DNA of 61,240 nucleotides, taken from positions 1 to 61,240 of the forward strand of contig JARLJG010000054.1 in the NCBI GenBank assembly GCA_031291325.1. The letters run 5' to 3'. Within the stretch, counting starts at the first letter, position 1. Each line of letters opens with the position of its first letter. This document shows, one piece after another, positions 8,267 through 17,541 of the stretch. The stretch is from Burkholderiaceae bacterium (GTDB lineage: Bacteria > Pseudomonadota > Gammaproteobacteria > Burkholderiales > Burkholderiaceae_D). The notes beneath the pieces are model-generated. The model ran no database searches. It saw only the letters and a program-made list of their open reading frames with translations, and was not told where the DNA came from. A program made the translations under genes and the position numbers.

Positions 8267-9895
8267 CTACGGCACATACCCCGGAATCTTGCTTTCGTCG
8301 ACCACGTCGATCTGCGCCGGGTCCATGAAACGCTCGGCGTAGACCCGATAGACCTTGTTGCGCACAAAGACGTCGAACAAATCCGGGTCGATATGATTGC
8401 GCAGGCGGAAACCGCCCAGGATGCGCAGCGACTCGCTCAGCGTTTTCCCGACCTTGTAGGGCCGATCCTTGGCGGTCAACGCCTCGAAGATGTCGGCGAT
8501 GGCCATCATGCGCGCCTGGATCGACATCTGGTCGGCGCGCAAGCCACGCGGATAGCCGGTGCCGTCCATCTTTTCGTGATGCCCGCCGGCATATTCGGGC
8601 ACCCGTTGCAAGTGCTTCGGCCAGGGCAGCGATTCGAGCATGCGGATCGTTACCGAGATGTGATTATTGATGATCTGCCGCTCTTCCTGGGTCAGGGTGC
8701 CGGCCCGGATGGTCAGATTATTGAGTTCGTCCGCATCGAGAAAATCCTGCTCGCGGCCATCCACGCCGACCCAGCGGTAGCGGCCAATCTCTTGCACCCG
8801 CTGCTGGTCTTCCGGCTTCATGCCTTCGCTGCCGATGTTGGCCTTGCGCAGGAATTCGCGCTCGTCGTCCAGCCGCGCCAACGCGCTTGCCAGGCGGGCG
8901 TCGATTTCCGCCAACCGTGCCGGGTCGCCGCCGGCGGCCAGCTTGTCTTTCAATGCGCCAATCTCGGCATCGCGCTTCAAGACCTCGAAGCGCGTGTCGA
9001 TTTGGTGGATGCGGTCGTAAATCGTCTGCAGCTTGGTCGACTTTTCAACCACATGGACCGGCGTCGTGATCTTTCCGCAATCGTGCAGCAATCCCGCCAC
9101 CCACAGTTCGCGGCGGTCGCGTTCGCTCATCTTGAAATCGGCCAAGGGTCCGGTCTTGGTTTCATGCACGGCCTCGGCCAGCATCATCGTCAGTTCCGGC
9201 ACGTGCTGGCAATGCCGCCCGGTGTTCGGCGATTTCTCGTCGATGCCGATATTGATCAAGTTGACGAAGGATTCAAACAGGTTTTCCAGGCGGGAGATCA
9301 ATTCCTGGGTGGTCACGGCAATTGCCGCCTGCGACGCCAGGGCTTCGATAAAGCGCTGATCGGTCACGGAAAACGCGCGGGTCTGGCCGCTTTCGGGATC
9401 GATGGCGTTGATCAATTGCAGCACGCCGATCAATTCCCCTTCGTGGTCTTGCATCGGCACGGTGAGCAACGATTGCGAAAGGTAATGAAACTTCTCGTCG
9501 AATTTCCGCATGCCGGAAAAGTTGAACACGTCGACCTTGTAGACGTCTTGAAAATTCAGCGATTGGCCGGTATTGGCGGCAAATGCGGCGACGGCAGAGA
9601 GATTTTTCGCGCCGTTTTCGTCGACCAGCGGGATATTCGGGATATTGACTGGACGTCCGCTGGTGCCGCCTTGGTACAGGCCGAGCGAATCGTTGAATGA
9701 AATGTTGAAGCAAAGGCTTTTTTTGTCCGCGCTGACGCTATATAGCGTGCCGCCATCGGCATGCGTCATGCTCTTGGCCGCCTTCAGGATGCGCTCCAGC
9801 AACAAGGGAATGTCGTGATTGCTGGATAGCTCGACGCTCAACTCGGTGAGTTGATCGAGTCTTTGCACGATCTCCGCATAGTTGGCTTCCATCAT
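8267..9895 (-). CDS. GAF-HD-GYP phosphodiesterase with long central insertion
   Basis: A protein of about 542 residues with an N-terminal GAF domain (about residues 20-200) and an HD-GYP domain. Motifs are intact: HD in LLHDCGKI (275-276 counted from the GTG) and HHEKMDGTGYP (443-453), so c-di-GMP hydrolysis is expected. Unusually, about 165 residues separate HD and HHE, including a charged, coiled-coil-like segment (about 300-360). I prefer the ATG at 9895, with ACGGA just upstream; a GTG at 9907 would add four residues. It sits between the putative cyclic-nucleotide phosphodiesterase and the cyclase genes on one strand. Confidence 0.9.
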   Translation of the reverse strand: MMEANYAEIVQRLDQLTELSVELSSNHDIPLLLERILKAAKSMTHADGGTLYSVSADKKSLCFNISFNDSLGLYQGGTSGRPVNIPNIPLVDENGAKNLSAVAAFAANTGQSLNFQDVYKVDVFNFSGMRKFDEKFHYLSQSLLTVPMQDHEGELIGVLQLINAIDPESGQTRAFSVTDQRFIEALASQAAIAVTTQELISRLENLFESFVNLINIGIDEKSPNTGRHCQHVPELTMMLAEAVHETKTGPLADFKMSERDRRELWVAGLLHDCGKITTPVHVVEKSTKLQTIYDRIHQIDTRFEVLKRDAEIGALKDKLAAGGDPARLAEIDARLASALARLDDEREFLRKANIGSEGMKPEDQQRVQEIGRYRWVGVDGREQDFLDADELNNLTIRAGTLTQEERQIINNHISVTIRMLESLPWPKHLQRVPEYAGGHHEKMDGTGYPRGLRADQMSIQARMMAIADIFEALTAKDRPYKVGKTLSESLRILGGFRLRNHIDPDLFDVFVRNKVYRVYAERFMDPAQIDVVDESKIPGYVP

Positions 9896-10051
9896 ATCCG
9901 TCCGCACTCAATCGTAATCGATCGGCCTCAATAGCTTTTCCCATTTGAGTTCATTATGCTGCAATGCAGCGACACAGGGCAAGTCCGGCTTCAAGACTTC
10001 AGAAATCGCCGTGCCAGCCGGCATAATCTCGAAACCACAGCCCGAAAAACA

Positions 10052-10819
10052 TCAAAAGACAAACCGATCGCCGCACCGAAGCGCTTCGAACGAGCGCCCT
10101 TTCGCATTGCTTTTCAATTCCTGCATGATGATTTCTTCCTGCCCCGGTTTCAGATGATAAATCAAAAACTCGGTCGACTTCGGCATGAATTGAATGTCGT
10201 CTTGCAACGTGCGCGGGCAATAGTGCCCCGACACCGCCGCCAGTTCGGAATCGGCGTCGGTAAACGAGCAGTCGACGATCACCTTGGCGAGCGTCGTTTC
10301 GCTCTTCATTTTTTCCCACAACGCCGGCGTGGTCGACATATCGCCGGTAAACAGGAAGGCGGCGCCGCGTTCGCGCACCAAATAACTGGTAGCGTCGACG
10401 GAATGATTGACCGGATTGGCGACAATCGAGCGCCCGCCCAAGTCGATGGCGACGCCATGTTGCACGGTTTCCCAGCGCAAAACCGAATTCCCGGCGCTTG
10501 GGATGGTGGCGAAATCGGGCCAGATCAGCCAATTGAAAAAATGGCTCTTCAGCGTTGCCATGACCTTGTCGGTCGCATGGATCGTCACCGGCCCCACCTT
10601 CTTGCCCAGGATCGCGTCGGCCAGCAAGGCCAATCCGGCAATATGATCGAGATGGCTATGCGACAAAAAAACGTGCTCGATCTTGACCAATTGCTCCATG
10701 TCCAAAGACGCAAGCCCAGTGCCGGCATCCAAAAGAATGTCGTCGTCCAGCAGAAGGCAGGTGGTCAGCCGCTCGCGCCCGCCGATTCCCCCCGCGCATC
10801 CTAGAACCTGAAGGTTCAT
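10052..10819 (-). CDS. Metallo-beta-lactamase fold hydrolase, putative class II 3',5'-cyclic-nucleotide phosphodiesterase
   Basis: A 255-residue MBL-fold enzyme. The zinc motif HSHLDHIAGL closely follows the class II cyclic-nucleotide phosphodiesterase signature (H-x-H-L-D-H), and later metal ligands are plausible in NPVNHSVD and TGDMSTTP. Class II enzymes hydrolyse cAMP or cGMP; placing this gene in the same unit as an adenylate cyclase makes cAMP the likely substrate (inference). The frame stays open about 100 codons upstream, but that stretch has no recognisable domain and the MBL fold starts exactly at MNLQVLGCAGG, so I set the start at 10819. A general MBL hydrolase is the alternative. 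Confidence 0.75.
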   Translation of the reverse strand: MNLQVLGCAGGIGGRERLTTCLLLDDDILLDAGTGLASLDMEQLVKIEHVFLSHSHLDHIAGLALLADAILGKKVGPVTIHATDKVMATLKSHFFNWLIWPDFATIPSAGNSVLRWETVQHGVAIDLGGRSIVANPVNHSVDATSYLVRERGAAFLFTGDMSTTPALWEKMKSETTLAKVIVDCSFTDADSELAAVSGHYCPRTLQDDIQFMPKSTEFLIYHLKPGQEEIIMQELKSNAKGRSFEALRCGDRFVF

Positions 10820-11226
10820 CGCATGGAACCCGTGAACGTCGCGCAATTGGTCGATGATGATGCCATGCTCCGCCTCCTGAAAGGTCGACGACCATGTCGC
10901 CGCTATATTATCGATTGTATGGTAGTCCAGATTTGGTGCATTAGGCAACTTTAAGCTTTTTGCGATACTCAGTCTCTTACAGATTTGCAACGCCGAGAAC
11001 CAGGGAGCCGTGTGAAGAGCCATGCCGTTGCCGCGCGGCTCCAGCATGCCGCTCGTCTTCCATTCTTCCACTATTATTCGATAAACAAATCTGAATTTTT
11101 GCCGCTTCCGTGTTACATTTTTAAAACTAAAGCACATCGAACCAAGATGGTCAGACCGCGCAGGCTGCGCAATAGATTTTTAGTAATGCCCGTTAGAATA
11201 AGGCGGTATCTTATGGATGCAAACAA
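10820..11226. other. Divergent intergenic region
   Basis: These 407 bp separate the divergent phosphodiesterase and GspE-like genes and must carry both promoters. Open frames run through it on both strands but encode nothing recognisable. A five-codon minigene (MDANK) overlaps the ATG of the following ATPase gene as ATGA. No operator or repeat stands out. Confidence 0.5.
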
Positions 11227-13599
11227 ATGAGTTCCGTTGTCCCCACTCAACACGGCACGCCAACGGCGGCGGATGTCGACAGTCGGCTCAGTTTTTCAAA
11301 AAAGCTGCAAACCGTCACGAATAAAATCCATGCGACCGACAATATCGACGAAATCATGCTCGGGCTGTCGCAGGATATTTGCAACTTATTCCATTCCGAT
11401 CGTTTGACAATTTACGCGTTAAGCGAAGACAAGAGTGCCATCGTTTCCAAGGTCAAGACCGGGTTGAATTCGTTTTCCGACCTGAAACTGCCGATCTCGA
11501 ATCAAAGCGTGGCCGGCTACGTCGCGATGACCAAGCGCACGATCGGCATTCGCGATGTCTATGACGCCGCCGAGTTGAAGTCGCACTCGCCGGAAATGCA
11601 CTTCCAGCGCGGCGTCGATCAGCGCACCGGCTACCGCACCAAGGAAATGCTGGTCGCCCCCATCGTCGACGCCGGCAACGGCGAATTGCTGGGTGTGGTC
11701 CAGCTGATCAACAACCTGCGCGGCGGGCCTTTTGCTGCCACCGACGAAGAAGGCGTGAAAGAGCTGTGCGTGACGCTCGCCATTGCCTTTACGCAACGCA
11801 GCAAGCCAACCGTCGCCGCGCGCACCAAGTACGACGCGCTGGTCACCGAAGCCACCCTCTCGCCGCATGAACTGGAAACGGCTACGCGCCTGGCAAGGGA
11901 AGGCGAGGTCAACGTCGAAGAGATCCTGGTCAGCCAATTCAAGGTCAAGTTGCCGATCATCGGCCAGGCTCTGTCGAAATTCTTCGGCGTGCCCTACGAG
12001 CCATATCGCCAAGATCGCATCAAGCCGGTCGATTTGCTGAAAAACCTGAAGCGGCAATATGTCGAACAGAATCAGTGGATGCCGATCGAGGAAGGCAAGG
12101 AAGGCTTGGTGATCCTGGCCATCGATCCCGAACAAGTCAAAAGCGCGCGCGTCATCAATAATATTTTCCCCAAGGCCAAGCTGGTTTTTCGGGTCACCAC
12201 GCATAGCGAATTCATTCAAACCGCCGGCGACTTCTTTGGCGCCGGCGGTGACTCGGCCTCGGTCGGCGAGCTGTTGTCGGGCATGGATGGCGACGACGAC
12301 GAAGGCAACGAATTGTCGGCCACCGACCTTTCCGCCGCTACCGACAACGAACTGGTCAAGCTGGTCAACAAGATCATCGTCGATGCGTACAAGCAAGGCG
12401 CGTCCGATATCCATATCGAACCGCGTCCCGGCAAGGAAAAAACCCTGATCCGCTTCCGCAAGGACGGCGCGCTGGAAAACTACATCGAAATCCCGGCCAG
12501 CTATCGCGCCGCGCTGGCGGCACGCATCAAGATCATGTGCGACCTGGACATTTCAGAGCGCCGCAAACCGCAGGATGGCAAGATCAAGTTCAAGAAGTAC
12601 GGCCCGTTGGACATCGAATTGCGGGTCGCCACGATTCCGTCGGCCGGCGGCGTCGAAGATATCGTCATGCGTATCCTGGCCGCCGGCGAACCGATACCCC
12701 TTGATAAACTAGGGGTATTGCCGCATAACCTGGAACGCTTGAAGAGCGTCATCAGCAAACCCTATGGCTTGTTTTTCGTCTGCGGCCCGACTGGCTCGGG
12801 CAAGACCACGACCCTGCATTCGGTGCTGAGCTATCTCAACAAGCCCGACACCAAGATCTGGACCGCCGAAGACCCGGTCGAAATCACGCAGAAGGGGCTG
12901 CGGCAGGTGCAGGTCAACCGCAAGAGCGGACTCGATTTCGCCACCGCCATGCGCGCTTTCCTGCGCGCCGACCCCGACATCATCATGGTCGGCGAAATGC
13001 GCGACAAGGAAACGGTCGGCATGGGCATCGAGGCGTCGCTGACAGGCCACCTGGTGTTCGCCACGCTGCATACCAACAGCGCGCCGGAATCCATCGTGCG
13101 CCTGCTCGACATGGGCATGGATCCGTTCAACTTCGCCGACGCGTTGCTCGGGATTCTGGCGCAACGTCTGGCCAAGCGCCTGTGCTCCAACTGCAAAGTC
13201 GCCTATGAACCGTCGGCGCAAGAGGTCAAGCAATTGCTGGAAGAATATTGCCTGGAATTGATGAACACCAAGGAGTTCATCAAGGACGCCAAGGAAGGCT
13301 ACCAGCGGGTATTGACTACCTGGACCGAGCACTATGCCGACGACAACGGCAAGTTCAAGCTGTACCGCGCGGTCGGCTGCGATCAATGCAACAGCGGCTA
13401 CAAAGGGCGGGTCGGCTTGCACGAACTGATGGTCGGCACCGACAACGCCAAGAAGCTGCTGCAGGAGCACGCGCGCGTGGCACAACTGCTCGCCTGCGCG
13501 CTGGAAGACGGCATGCTGACCCTGAAAATGGACGGCATCGAAAAAGTCTTGTCCGGCATCACCGATATCAAGCAAATTCGGGCTGTTTGCATCAAATAG
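11227..13599 (+). CDS. GAF-domain GspE/PilB-type secretion ATPase
   Basis: A 790-residue protein fusing an N-terminal GAF domain (about residues 30-190) and a GspE/MshE N-terminal-like domain (about 215-335) to a type II secretion/type IV pilus ATPase core (about 370-660). Walker A is GPTGSGKT (520-527). The Asp box (TAEDPVE), Walker B region (DPDIIMVGEMRD) and His box (GHLVFATLHT) are intact, and two CxxC pairs (653/656 and 718/721) form the usual zinc finger. Such ATPases drive pseudopilus or pilus assembly, but no pilin or secretin genes lie nearby. The GAF domain suggests control by a small ligand, perhaps a cyclic nucleotide (inference). Confidence 0.9.
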   Translation: MSSVVPTQHGTPTAADVDSRLSFSKKLQTVTNKIHATDNIDEIMLGLSQDICNLFHSDRLTIYALSEDKSAIVSKVKTGLNSFSDLKLPISNQSVAGYVAMTKRTIGIRDVYDAAELKSHSPEMHFQRGVDQRTGYRTKEMLVAPIVDAGNGELLGVVQLINNLRGGPFAATDEEGVKELCVTLAIAFTQRSKPTVAARTKYDALVTEATLSPHELETATRLAREGEVNVEEILVSQFKVKLPIIGQALSKFFGVPYEPYRQDRIKPVDLLKNLKRQYVEQNQWMPIEEGKEGLVILAIDPEQVKSARVINNIFPKAKLVFRVTTHSEFIQTAGDFFGAGGDSASVGELLSGMDGDDDEGNELSATDLSAATDNELVKLVNKIIVDAYKQGASDIHIEPRPGKEKTLIRFRKDGALENYIEIPASYRAALAARIKIMCDLDISERRKPQDGKIKFKKYGPLDIELRVATIPSAGGVEDIVMRILAAGEPIPLDKLGVLPHNLERLKSVISKPYGLFFVCGPTGSGKTTTLHSVLSYLNKPDTKIWTAEDPVEITQKGLRQVQVNRKSGLDFATAMRAFLRADPDIIMVGEMRDKETVGMGIEASLTGHLVFATLHTNSAPESIVRLLDMGMDPFNFADALLGILAQRLAKRLCSNCKVAYEPSAQEVKQLLEEYCLELMNTKEFIKDAKEGYQRVLTTWTEHYADDNGKFKLYRAVGCDQCNSGYKGRVGLHELMVGTDNAKKLLQEHARVAQLLACALEDGMLTLKMDGIEKVLSGITDIKQIRAVCIK

Positions 13600-13696
13600 T
13601 CCCGCTTGCCGGCGTGCAGGAAGGCAAGCTGCCCCCTGATTTCTGCGCCCCGCCGATAGAATTTGATACAGAACAATGTTTTGCGCGAACGCGGCA

Positions 13697-13847
13697 ACCA
13701 CAATGAAGAGGGTAATCGCATGAAGGTGGGTTCTCCCCTCTCCCGCAGGCGGGAGAGGGGATACCTCTCTTCAAATTCGGGTCGGGGGAGTAAATCGAAA
13801 CGAACCGAAGGGACGGCCTTCATGCGATTGCCCTACCACAATGGAAG
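13697..13847. mobile_element. MITE-like element with terminal inverted repeats and flanking direct repeats
   Basis: The core (13709-13834, 126 bp) is bounded by 18-bp inverted repeats that differ at one base (AGGGTAATCGCATGAAGG and its partner). Inside, a hairpin built on CTCTCCCGC/GCGGGAGAG is visible around 13735-13762. It is flanked by direct repeats ACCACAATGAAG (13697-13708) and ACCACAATGGAAG (13835-13847), which look like a target-site duplication. No transposase is encoded. A deleted copy lies at 5785-5838. Apart from this element, the 345-bp gap between the ATPase and chemoreceptor genes holds only a weak GCTTGCC/GGCAAGC hairpin at 13604-13629. Confidence 0.7.
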
Positions 13848-13944
13848 CCGCGCGGGAAGTAATTTATATCTGCGGGTATAATTCTCGAACCTGGAAGCCG
13901 CAGCCGGCCTCTTCTATATAACAAACAATAAAGCGGGGACCATC

Positions 13945-15660
13945 ATGCATAAGGTTTTTTCATTGAGCCTCACCAAGAAGCTTTGGCTGCAGGCGGGCTG
14001 GACCGTGGCGAGCATCATCGGCGTCACCATTGCGTGCCTGGTCTTGGAGCGTCAATTGATCCTGGACGAGAAACAGGAAAACGTGCGCGCCGAGATCCAA
14101 ACCGCCTACGGGATCGTCGCGCATTTTCACGATCTCGCGGTCAACGGCAGCGTGCCGGAAGACCAGGCCAAGCAAAGTGCGTTGGCGACGCTCAAGGCGC
14201 TGCGATATGACAACAACGAATATTTTTGGGTCAACGACATGGCCGCGCGCATGGTCATGCATCCGACCAATCCCGAACTCGACAATACCGACCTGACGAG
14301 CACCAAGGATCCAAACGGCAATCGCATATTCGTCGAAATGGTCGACATCGTCAAAGCCAAGGGCGAAGGCTCCCTTGCATACGCGTGGCCCAAACCGGGC
14401 GAAAGTTCGCCGATGCCCAAGATATCCTACGTGAAAGGCTTTGCCCCCTGGGGCTGGGTGATCGGCTCCGGCATTTACACCGACTCGGTGGATAAGACGT
14501 TCTGGGATCAGTTCATCAAGTTTTCCATTGGCGGATTTTTTCTCAATGCCGTACTGATCGCTTTTAGCATTTATATGGCGCGCAGCATCACCCGCCCGTT
14601 GAACGAAGCGGTGAAGGTTGCCAAGACTGTCGCCGCAGGCGATCTGACCAGCAAAATTGATGCGCACCAAGCGAACGACGAACCAGGACTTCTGCTGCAC
14701 GCCTTGCGTGAAATGAACGATTACCTGATGCGCATCGTCGGTGAAGTGCGCAGCGACGCCGAGGTTATCAACACCGCTTCCGGCGAAATCGCGTCCGGCA
14801 ACATGGATTTGTCGGCGCGCACCGAATCGCAAGCGAGCGCGCTGGAAGAAACCGCGTCCTCAATGGAAGAATTGACCGCCACCGTCAAACAGAATGCCGA
14901 CCATGCGGTCGAGGCCAACAAGTTGGCGGTGTCGGCATCCGAGGTTGCCGTCAAAGGCAAAACAGTGGTTTCGCAAGTGGTGGAAACGATGTCCTCCATC
15001 AATGTATCGTCGAAGAAAATCGTCGATATCATCGGCGTCATCGACGGCATCGCTTTCCAGACCAATATCCTGGCGTTGAACGCCGCCGTTGAAGCGGCAC
15101 GCGCGGGCGAGCAGGGCCGGGGATTTGCCGTGGTGGCGACCGAAGTGCGCAGCCTGGCGCAGCGCTCGGCCAACGCCGCCAAGGAAATCAAGGTGCTCAT
15201 CGACGATTCGGTCGGCCGCGTCGAAAGCGGCACCCGGCTGGTGGATCAAGCCGGCGCGACCATGGACGAGATTGTCGACAGCATTCAACACGTCACTCAC
15301 ATCATCGCCGAGATTACCTCCGCCAGTCACGAGCAAAGCGCCGGCATCGAACAAATCAATCAAGCCATCATGCAGATGGACGACACCACGCAGCAAAATG
15401 CCGCGTTGGTCGAAGAAGCGGCGGCGGCGACCGCATCGTTGCAGGATCAGGCCAACAACCTGGCGCAAGTGGTCAGCGTCTTCAAGCTCAATACCTCCTA
15501 CGTCAGGCCCACTGCCGCCAAAGCGGCAGCGAGTCGCGGCTCCCCCGCTGCACAGAAACCGACTCCGCCCAGGGTCGCCCCCAAGGTTCCTGCGCCCGCG
15601 CCAGCCAGACGCATTGCCAACGGCGCACCGGCCAAGGCCGACGACTGGGAAGAGTTTTAG
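13945..15660 (+). CDS. Cache-domain methyl-accepting chemotaxis protein
   Basis: A 571-residue chemoreceptor: transmembrane segment 1 (about residues 13-33), a periplasmic single-Cache domain (about 40-185, containing NNEYFWVND and [11 protein letters not shown]), transmembrane segment 2 (about 190-212), a HAMP linker and a cytoplasmic signalling domain with the conserved hairpin tip ([20 protein letters not shown] region, about 358-378). The protein ends DDWEEF, matching the C-terminal W-x-x-F tether for CheR/CheB adaptation enzymes. It sends ligand occupancy to CheA/CheW; related Cache receptors often bind small organic acids, but the ligand here is unknown. No che genes are in this window. 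Confidence 0.95.
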   Translation: MHKVFSLSLTKKLWLQAGWTVASIIGVTIACLVLERQLILDEKQENVRAEIQTAYGIVAHFHDLAVNGSVPEDQAKQSALATLKALRYDNNEYFWVNDMAARMVMHPTNPELDNTDLTSTKDPNGNRIFVEMVDIVKAKGEGSLAYAWPKPGESSPMPKISYVKGFAPWGWVIGSGIYTDSVDKTFWDQFIKFSIGGFFLNAVLIAFSIYMARSITRPLNEAVKVAKTVAAGDLTSKIDAHQANDEPGLLLHALREMNDYLMRIVGEVRSDAEVINTASGEIASGNMDLSARTESQASALEETASSMEELTATVKQNADHAVEANKLAVSASEVAVKGKTVVSQVVETMSSINVSSKKIVDIIGVIDGIAFQTNILALNAAVEAARAGEQGRGFAVVATEVRSLAQRSANAAKEIKVLIDDSVGRVESGTRLVDQAGATMDEIVDSIQHVTHIIAEITSASHEQSAGIEQINQAIMQMDDTTQQNAALVEEAAAATASLQDQANNLAQVVSVFKLNTSYVRPTAAKAAASRGSPAAQKPTPPRVAPKVPAPAPARRIANGAPAKADDWEEF

Positions 15661-15742
15661 ATTTTCCGGCGTCTTGCGCGCCATCGCACGCGCAGCAAAT
15701 GACAAGAGGATCAAGACTTGACATTGGGCCGCCATTCATCTA

Positions 15743-15772
15743 GTATGCATATACATCGATGTATATGCATAC
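15743..15772. promoter_or_regulatory. Perfect 30-bp palindrome, probable MarR operator
   Basis: A perfect palindrome whose half-site is GTATGCATATACATC, directly followed by its exact complement. It sits 15 bp upstream of the chosen start of the MarR-type gene. MarR proteins bind such symmetric AT-rich sites as dimers, so autorepression of the MarR-MFS operon is the obvious model (inference). Confidence 0.75.
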
Positions 15773-15787
15773 AAAGGAATGATCCGA

Positions 15788-16234
15788 ATGGAAATGACGA
15801 GCCAATGTACTTGTTCCAAGCTGCGGCAACTCACGCGCAAGATCACCGGGATTTATGACCGTCACTTGCTGGCCGACCAAATCACGGTCAGCCAATATTC
15901 GCTGTTGGCGCGCATCGGCAAATACGGCCCGCTGGGCGTAATTCCTCTGGCGACCTACATGGGCATGGATCGCAGCACCATGAGCCGCAGCCTGAAGCCG
16001 CTGATTGCCGCCGGCTGGATCGAAACCGTCGACCTGCCGCTGGAAATGCTGCTCGACAAGCGTTCGTTCGGCCTGCAATTGACCGAGCAAGGACGGCGCA
16101 AATGGCAAAGCGCGCTGCCTCATTGGCGCGCCGCGCAAGACGAAATCGATGCCACCCTGGGTGAGCAGGCTCACACAAACCTGGTCGCGGCAGTCGACCA
16201 GGCCAACCGTCAATTGGAAGAGTCCCCAACATGA
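15788..16234 (+). CDS. MarR family transcriptional regulator
   Basis: A 148-residue winged-helix regulator. The recognition region is visible in LATYMGMDRSTMSRSLKPL and the wing in DKRSFGLQLTEQGRRKW, both typical of MarR. An N-terminal Cys-x-Cys pair (QCTCSK) is present and might sense redox state or metal, though this is speculative. I chose the ATG at 15788 because AAGGA lies about 8 bases upstream; the ATG nine bases earlier sits almost on that site. Its stop overlaps the start of the MFS gene (ATGA), so the two are translationally coupled. It probably represses its own operon through the palindrome just upstream. Confidence 0.9.
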   Translation: MEMTSQCTCSKLRQLTRKITGIYDRHLLADQITVSQYSLLARIGKYGPLGVIPLATYMGMDRSTMSRSLKPLIAAGWIETVDLPLEMLLDKRSFGLQLTEQGRRKWQSALPHWRAAQDEIDATLGEQAHTNLVAAVDQANRQLEESPT

Positions 16235-17526
16235 ACCGGCTCGTTCGCGGCATCATGTCGCGCACCCGCATCAACTACGCATGGATCGTCGTTGCCGTCA
16301 TTTTTCTGGTGCTGCTGGCGGCGGCCGGCATCCGCGCGACGCCATCGGTGCTGATTCTGCCGCTCGAACACGAATTCGGCTGGAGCCGCACCACCATCTC
16401 GATGGTGATTTCCCTCAATATCGCGCTGTATGGCTTGATCGGGCCGTTTTCGGCGGCAGCCATGCAACGCTACGGCATCCGTCCGATGGTGCTGGGCGCA
16501 CTGGCGCTGCTGGCCATAGGCACCTTCGCCAGCACCTTGATGAGCATGCCGTGGCACATGATGCTGGCCTGGGGCGTCCTGGTCGGAGCCGGCAGCGGCG
16601 TGGCCGCCAACACCTTGGCGGCGACCATCGTCGGCCGCTGGTTCGAGGCCCGGCGCGGCCTGGCGATGGGCTTGTTGACGGCCAGCGCCGCCACCGGGCA
16701 GATGGTGTTCTTGCCCTTGATGGCCTACATGGTCGACCACGTTGGTTGGCGCGCCGTGGCCTTCATGGTGTCGGCCATTGCCGCTCTGGCAGTCCCGCTG
16801 GTGGCGCTGCTGCTGCCGGAACGCCCGCAAGACATCGGCTTGCGCACCTACGGCAGCAGCGCGCCGATACAGGCGGAAGCGCGTGTCGAAACCAAGAATC
16901 CGTTGACCATCGCCTTTGCCGCGCTGGGCAAAGCGATGCGCATCCGCGATTTCTGGCTGCTGTTTTTCAGCTTCTTTATTTGCGGCATGAGCACCAACGG
17001 CTATATCGGCTCGCATTTCATCGCCATGTGCGGCGACTTCGGCATTCTGGCCGTCGGCGGCGCCAGCATCCTGGCCACGATGGGCATGCTCGACCTGATC
17101 GGCACCACCCTCTCCGGCTGGCTGTCGGATCGCTTCAACGCGCGCGTGCTGCTGTTCTGGTACTACGGCTTGCGCGGCATTGCGCTGATTTTTCTGCCGC
17201 ACGCGTTCGGCCTGGCGTATTACGGCTTGCCGATATTCGCCGTCATTTACGGGCTGGATTGGATCGCCACCGTGCCACCCACGGTGCGCCTGGCCAACGA
17301 CGTGTTCGGCAAGCTGGCCGCGCCGATCGTGTTCGGCTGGATCGTCGCCGGCCACCAGTTGGGCGCCGCCAGCGCCACCATGCTGGCCGGCTACCTGCGC
17401 AACAGCCTCGGCAGCTATAACCTGTCGTCGATGCTGATGGGCGCCGCCTGCCTCGTCGCCGCTGTCATGGTATTGCGCATCAAGGGCCATCGCGCCCATG
17501 ATTTGATTGGCGCGATGCCAGCCTAG
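16231..17526 (+). CDS. MFS transporter coupled to the MarR regulator
   Basis: A 431-residue major facilitator with about 12 hydrophobic helices and a long cytoplasmic loop near residues 205-225 (LPERPQDIGL followed by a polar stretch). The conserved loop 2-3 region and the GWLSDRFNAR motif in loop 8-9 fit the family. Its overall pattern resembles the oxalate/formate antiporter-like and monocarboxylate MFS branch, but the substrate cannot be assigned. Overlap with the MarR stop and the palindromic operator suggest a substrate-inducible exporter or importer. It is convergent with the FecR-domain gene 15 bp after its stop. Confidence 0.88.
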   Translation: MNRLVRGIMSRTRINYAWIVVAVIFLVLLAAAGIRATPSVLILPLEHEFGWSRTTISMVISLNIALYGLIGPFSAAAMQRYGIRPMVLGALALLAIGTFASTLMSMPWHMMLAWGVLVGAGSGVAANTLAATIVGRWFEARRGLAMGLLTASAATGQMVFLPLMAYMVDHVGWRAVAFMVSAIAALAVPLVALLLPERPQDIGLRTYGSSAPIQAEARVETKNPLTIAFAALGKAMRIRDFWLLFFSFFICGMSTNGYIGSHFIAMCGDFGILAVGGASILATMGMLDLIGTTLSGWLSDRFNARVLLFWYYGLRGIALIFLPHAFGLAYYGLPIFAVIYGLDWIATVPPTVRLANDVFGKLAAPIVFGWIVAGHQLGAASATMLAGYLRNSLGSYNLSSMLMGAACLVAAVMVLRIKGHRAHDLIGAMPA

Positions 17527-17541
17527 CCTGCACGCATTGAC

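Noticed and set aside
10820-11137. N-terminal extension of the putative cyclic-nucleotide phosphodiesterase
   Set aside because: The 106 extra residues show no domain, and the conserved fold begins exactly at the internal ATG.
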